The notes beneath the pieces were generated by a model that did no database searches, had not been told where the DNA came from, and was given only the letters and a program-made list of their open reading frames with translations. The position numbers and the translations under genes were made by a program. Positions 62,419 through 64,000 of a stretch of 64,000 nucleotides of DNA are shown piece by piece. Origin of the DNA: Bacteroidota bacterium (lineage in GTDB: Bacteria > Bacteroidota > Bacteroidia > AKYH767-A > 2013-40CM-41-45); assembly GCA_004295015.1 (NCBI GenBank), contig SHNE01000032.1, positions 27,955 to 91,954 on the forward strand, read 5' to 3'. Within the stretch, counting starts at the first letter, position 1, and each line of letters starts with the position of its first letter.

Positions 62419-63339
62419 ATGAGTATACAAGTTGATCTCTTACACACATTCACCGGACACGATGGACCGGTTTACGCATTGGAACATGCTAATGATAGTG
62501 AAAATTTTTTCTCGGGAAGTGGTGACAAATTGGTTTCGTCATGGAATCTTGATCCTGCTATCCCTCCAACAGCCTTGATTAATGTAGGAGCAATAGTTTA
62601 TTCAGTTTGCAATGTGCCGGAGAAAAATATCATTTTGATTGGTGAGTCAAACGGAGGTTTACATGTCGTTGACAGGGTAGAGAAAAAAGAAGTTCGTTTT
62701 ATTAATCATCATCAAGGAGGTATTTTTGATATCAAGTATTCATTGGAGAATAGGCATGTTTACACAGGTAGTGCTGATGGTTCCTTTGCTGTTTGGAGTC
62801 TTGATGACTTTAGTCTCTTAAAAAGTTATAAATTATGTAAAGAAAAAATCAGAAACATTGCGATAAATGCTGATGAAACCAATGTAGCCATCGCCTGCGG
62901 TGACGGTTCCATTCGTATTTTTAACAGTGTTTCCATGACAATGGATCAACAATATAGTGCACACGCTTTGTCGACTAATTGCCTCAGGTATCATCCTGTG
63001 CAAAATGTTCTTGTGAGTGGAGGAAGAGATGCGATGTTGAATTTTTGGGATACCACATCATATAAGCTCATCAAAAGCATTCCGGCACACAATTATGCTG
63101 TGTATTCCATCGACTTTTCTATGGATGCCGCTTTTATCGCTACAGCAAGTCGCGATAAAACAGTAAAGATTTGGGATGCAACTAATCTGGATTTTCTTGT
63201 CCGGATAGACAGAGAGAGTTTTTCAGGACATGCATTTAGTGTCAACAAAGTTCTTTGGTTGAAAGAAAGAAATTTACTGCTTTCCGGTGGTGATGATAAA
63301 AATATTAAGCTATGGTCAGTAAGCTCCGGAATGCCTTGA
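62419..63339 (+). CDS. Cytoplasmic WD40-repeat protein
   Basis: 306 residues without a signal peptide or membrane helix, made of about seven WD40 repeats. Examples are HTFTGHDGPVYALEHA, FSGSGDKLVSSWNL, YTGSADGSFAVWSL, IACGDGSIRIFNS, LVSGGRDAMLNFWDT, ATASRDKTVKIWDA and LLSGGDDKNIKLWSV. The repeats fill the whole protein, giving a single seven-bladed beta-propeller that would act as a protein-interaction platform. The partner cannot be read from the sequence. It is a single gene 149 bases after the radical SAM gene, so any link between the two is speculative. Confidence 0.9.
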   Translation: MSIQVDLLHTFTGHDGPVYALEHANDSENFFSGSGDKLVSSWNLDPAIPPTALINVGAIVYSVCNVPEKNIILIGESNGGLHVVDRVEKKEVRFINHHQGGIFDIKYSLENRHVYTGSADGSFAVWSLDDFSLLKSYKLCKEKIRNIAINADETNVAIACGDGSIRIFNSVSMTMDQQYSAHALSTNCLRYHPVQNVLVSGGRDAMLNFWDTTSYKLIKSIPAHNYAVYSIDFSMDAAFIATASRDKTVKIWDATNLDFLVRIDRESFSGHAFSVNKVLWLKERNLLLSGGDDKNIKLWSVSSGMP

Positions 63340-63637
63340 CCTCTTTGTTAAATGTTGGCTTGTATATGATGAAAATAATTAATTAAATAACTTCGGTTTT
63401 TTAATTATTTATTCCATGAAATTAGACATTTCCAAAGTACAGAGCGTTTCATTAAAATTGTCTGAACTGGGATTTGTGGGATGTGTGGGATTTTTGAGAA
63501 TTGTTTTGTCCTTCTTGGGATCCTGCGAGGAAGATAAATTTATTCCAGATTTTTTTAATGGTATTAATTTCGAGAGGCTGCTTGCATTCAGGATTTTTTA
63601 ATATCCCGAGAAACACAATAATCTCACAAATCCCAGT
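63340..63637. other. Intergenic region with inverted repeat arms
   Basis: A 298-base region between the WD40 and GxxExxY genes. It contains the left arm and most of the right arm of an 18-bp inverted repeat. The short open frame 63416-63601 spans the left arm and looks spurious. Confidence 0.5.
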
Positions 63638-63642
63638 TCAGA
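63461..63642. repeat. 18-bp perfect inverted repeat at the GxxExxY gene 3' end
   Basis: TCTGAACTGGGATTTGTG at 63461-63478 has its exact reverse complement at 63625-63642, 146 bases apart. The left arm continues as a GGGAT-rich direct repeat (GGGATGTGTGGGATTTTTG). The right arm overlaps the end of the GxxExxY coding sequence. Confidence 0.85.
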
Positions 63643-64000
63643 TGATGTGCTGGAACTTTAAATTTTTGAATCGATGAAATTCCAGACTTTTTGAACCGAA
63701 ATTTATCAGTAGTCTAATTTCGAGATTATAGGCTTCGAGGTAATTTATGGCTTGTGAAAAATGAACCGGTTCCAAATTGATGAGGGCTTTTAATTCAACC
63801 GATATGATGCCTGAAACCAAAAAATCAACTCTGCGTGTTCCAATATGATTCTTTCTGTAATAGATCGGCATTTCGAATTCCCTTTTAAAATCAAGAAGAT
63901 GAAAACTCATTTCAAGTTCCAAAGCCCTTTGATAAATCAATTCCTGAAAGCCATTTCCCAGTGCTTTGTGCACGGTCATTGCATGTCCAATAATTTCTCT
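63638..64000 (-). CDS. GxxExxY protein (PDDEXK-like), 5' end beyond window
   Basis: The frame is open to the right window edge. The residues before the internal Met (REIIGHAMTVHKALGNG) match the usual family N-terminus, so the true start lies outside. The signature GFQELIY (G-x2-E-x2-Y) follows. IGTRRVDFLV and SVELKALINL supply the Asp and ExK residues of a PD-(D/E)XK nuclease-like fold, the superfamily assigned to this group. The biological function is unknown. It is followed by an 18-bp inverted repeat. Confidence 0.9.
   Translation of the reverse strand, partial: REIIGHAMTVHKALGNGFQELIYQRALELEMSFHLLDFKREFEMPIYYRKNHIGTRRVDFLVSGIISVELKALINLEPVHFSQAINYLEAYNLEIRLLINFGSKSLEFHRFKNLKFQHII

Noticed and set aside
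63416..63601. 61-codon open frame between the WD40 and GxxExxY genes
   Set aside because: It runs through the left arm of the inverted repeat, has low-complexity hydrophobic sequence and no recognisable family.

Overview
The window comes from a member of the Bacteroidota. Eight complete genes encode exported proteins ending in type IX secretion (T9SS) sorting domains: six end in a type A tail and two in the gliding-motility-associated type B tail. Signal peptides commonly end in AQ or SQ, ribosome binding sites are weak, and promoter-like sites resemble the Bacteroidota TAnnTTTG box. The order cannot be fixed from this sequence. I saw no rRNA, tRNA, CRISPR array, insertion sequence or prophage.

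Left part (1-31404): mostly very large secreted or surface proteins. These are a LamG/metallophosphoesterase protein cut by the left edge, a nidogen-like/PKD type B protein, a CotH-kinase/lamin-tail protein, SdrD-like and FG-GAP proteins, and an SBBP/Ig protein with 13 tandem modules. Between them lie an acyltransferase, a DUF1456 protein, a 7TM-linked SpoIIE-type phosphatase, a fusion of an RnfD/NqrB-like membrane domain to DUF2330, and a small methyltransferase.

Middle (31499-40012): housekeeping and metabolic genes. These are ComF, free methionine-R-sulfoxide reductase overlapping an Ig-like lipoprotein, a serine-hydrolase lipoprotein and a hemerythrin. On the minus strand follow a methionine/glutamine-type aminotransferase, its usual omega-amidase partner, and a secreted deiminase that looks like the peptidylarginine deiminase of Porphyromonas.

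Signalling block (40037-50068): six minus-strand genes with short spacers, closed by a terminator, form an apparent phosphorelay operon. In transcription order they are an exported MORN-repeat protein, a two-component-propeller histidine kinase, a REC-only regulator, a REC-kinase-REC hybrid, an Hpt protein, and a REC protein with a C-terminal membrane segment. No member has a DNA-binding domain. Beyond a 480-base intergenic region rich in hairpins lies a histone-H1-like/SWIB protein. It is followed by a cyclic-nucleotide-binding kinase whose H-box region closely resembles that of the propeller kinase. I consider this block the best candidate for an undescribed system.

Right part (50529-64000): an RND/MMPL exporter, RfbA, a UXS-like sugar epimerase/decarboxylase and a polyprenyl diphosphate synthase suggest cell-envelope glycan or lipid biosynthesis. 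They are followed by a 1669-residue type B PKD protein, a radical SAM/SPASM protein, a WD40 protein and, cut by the right edge, a GxxExxY (PDDEXK-like) protein with an 18-bp inverted repeat at its 3' end.
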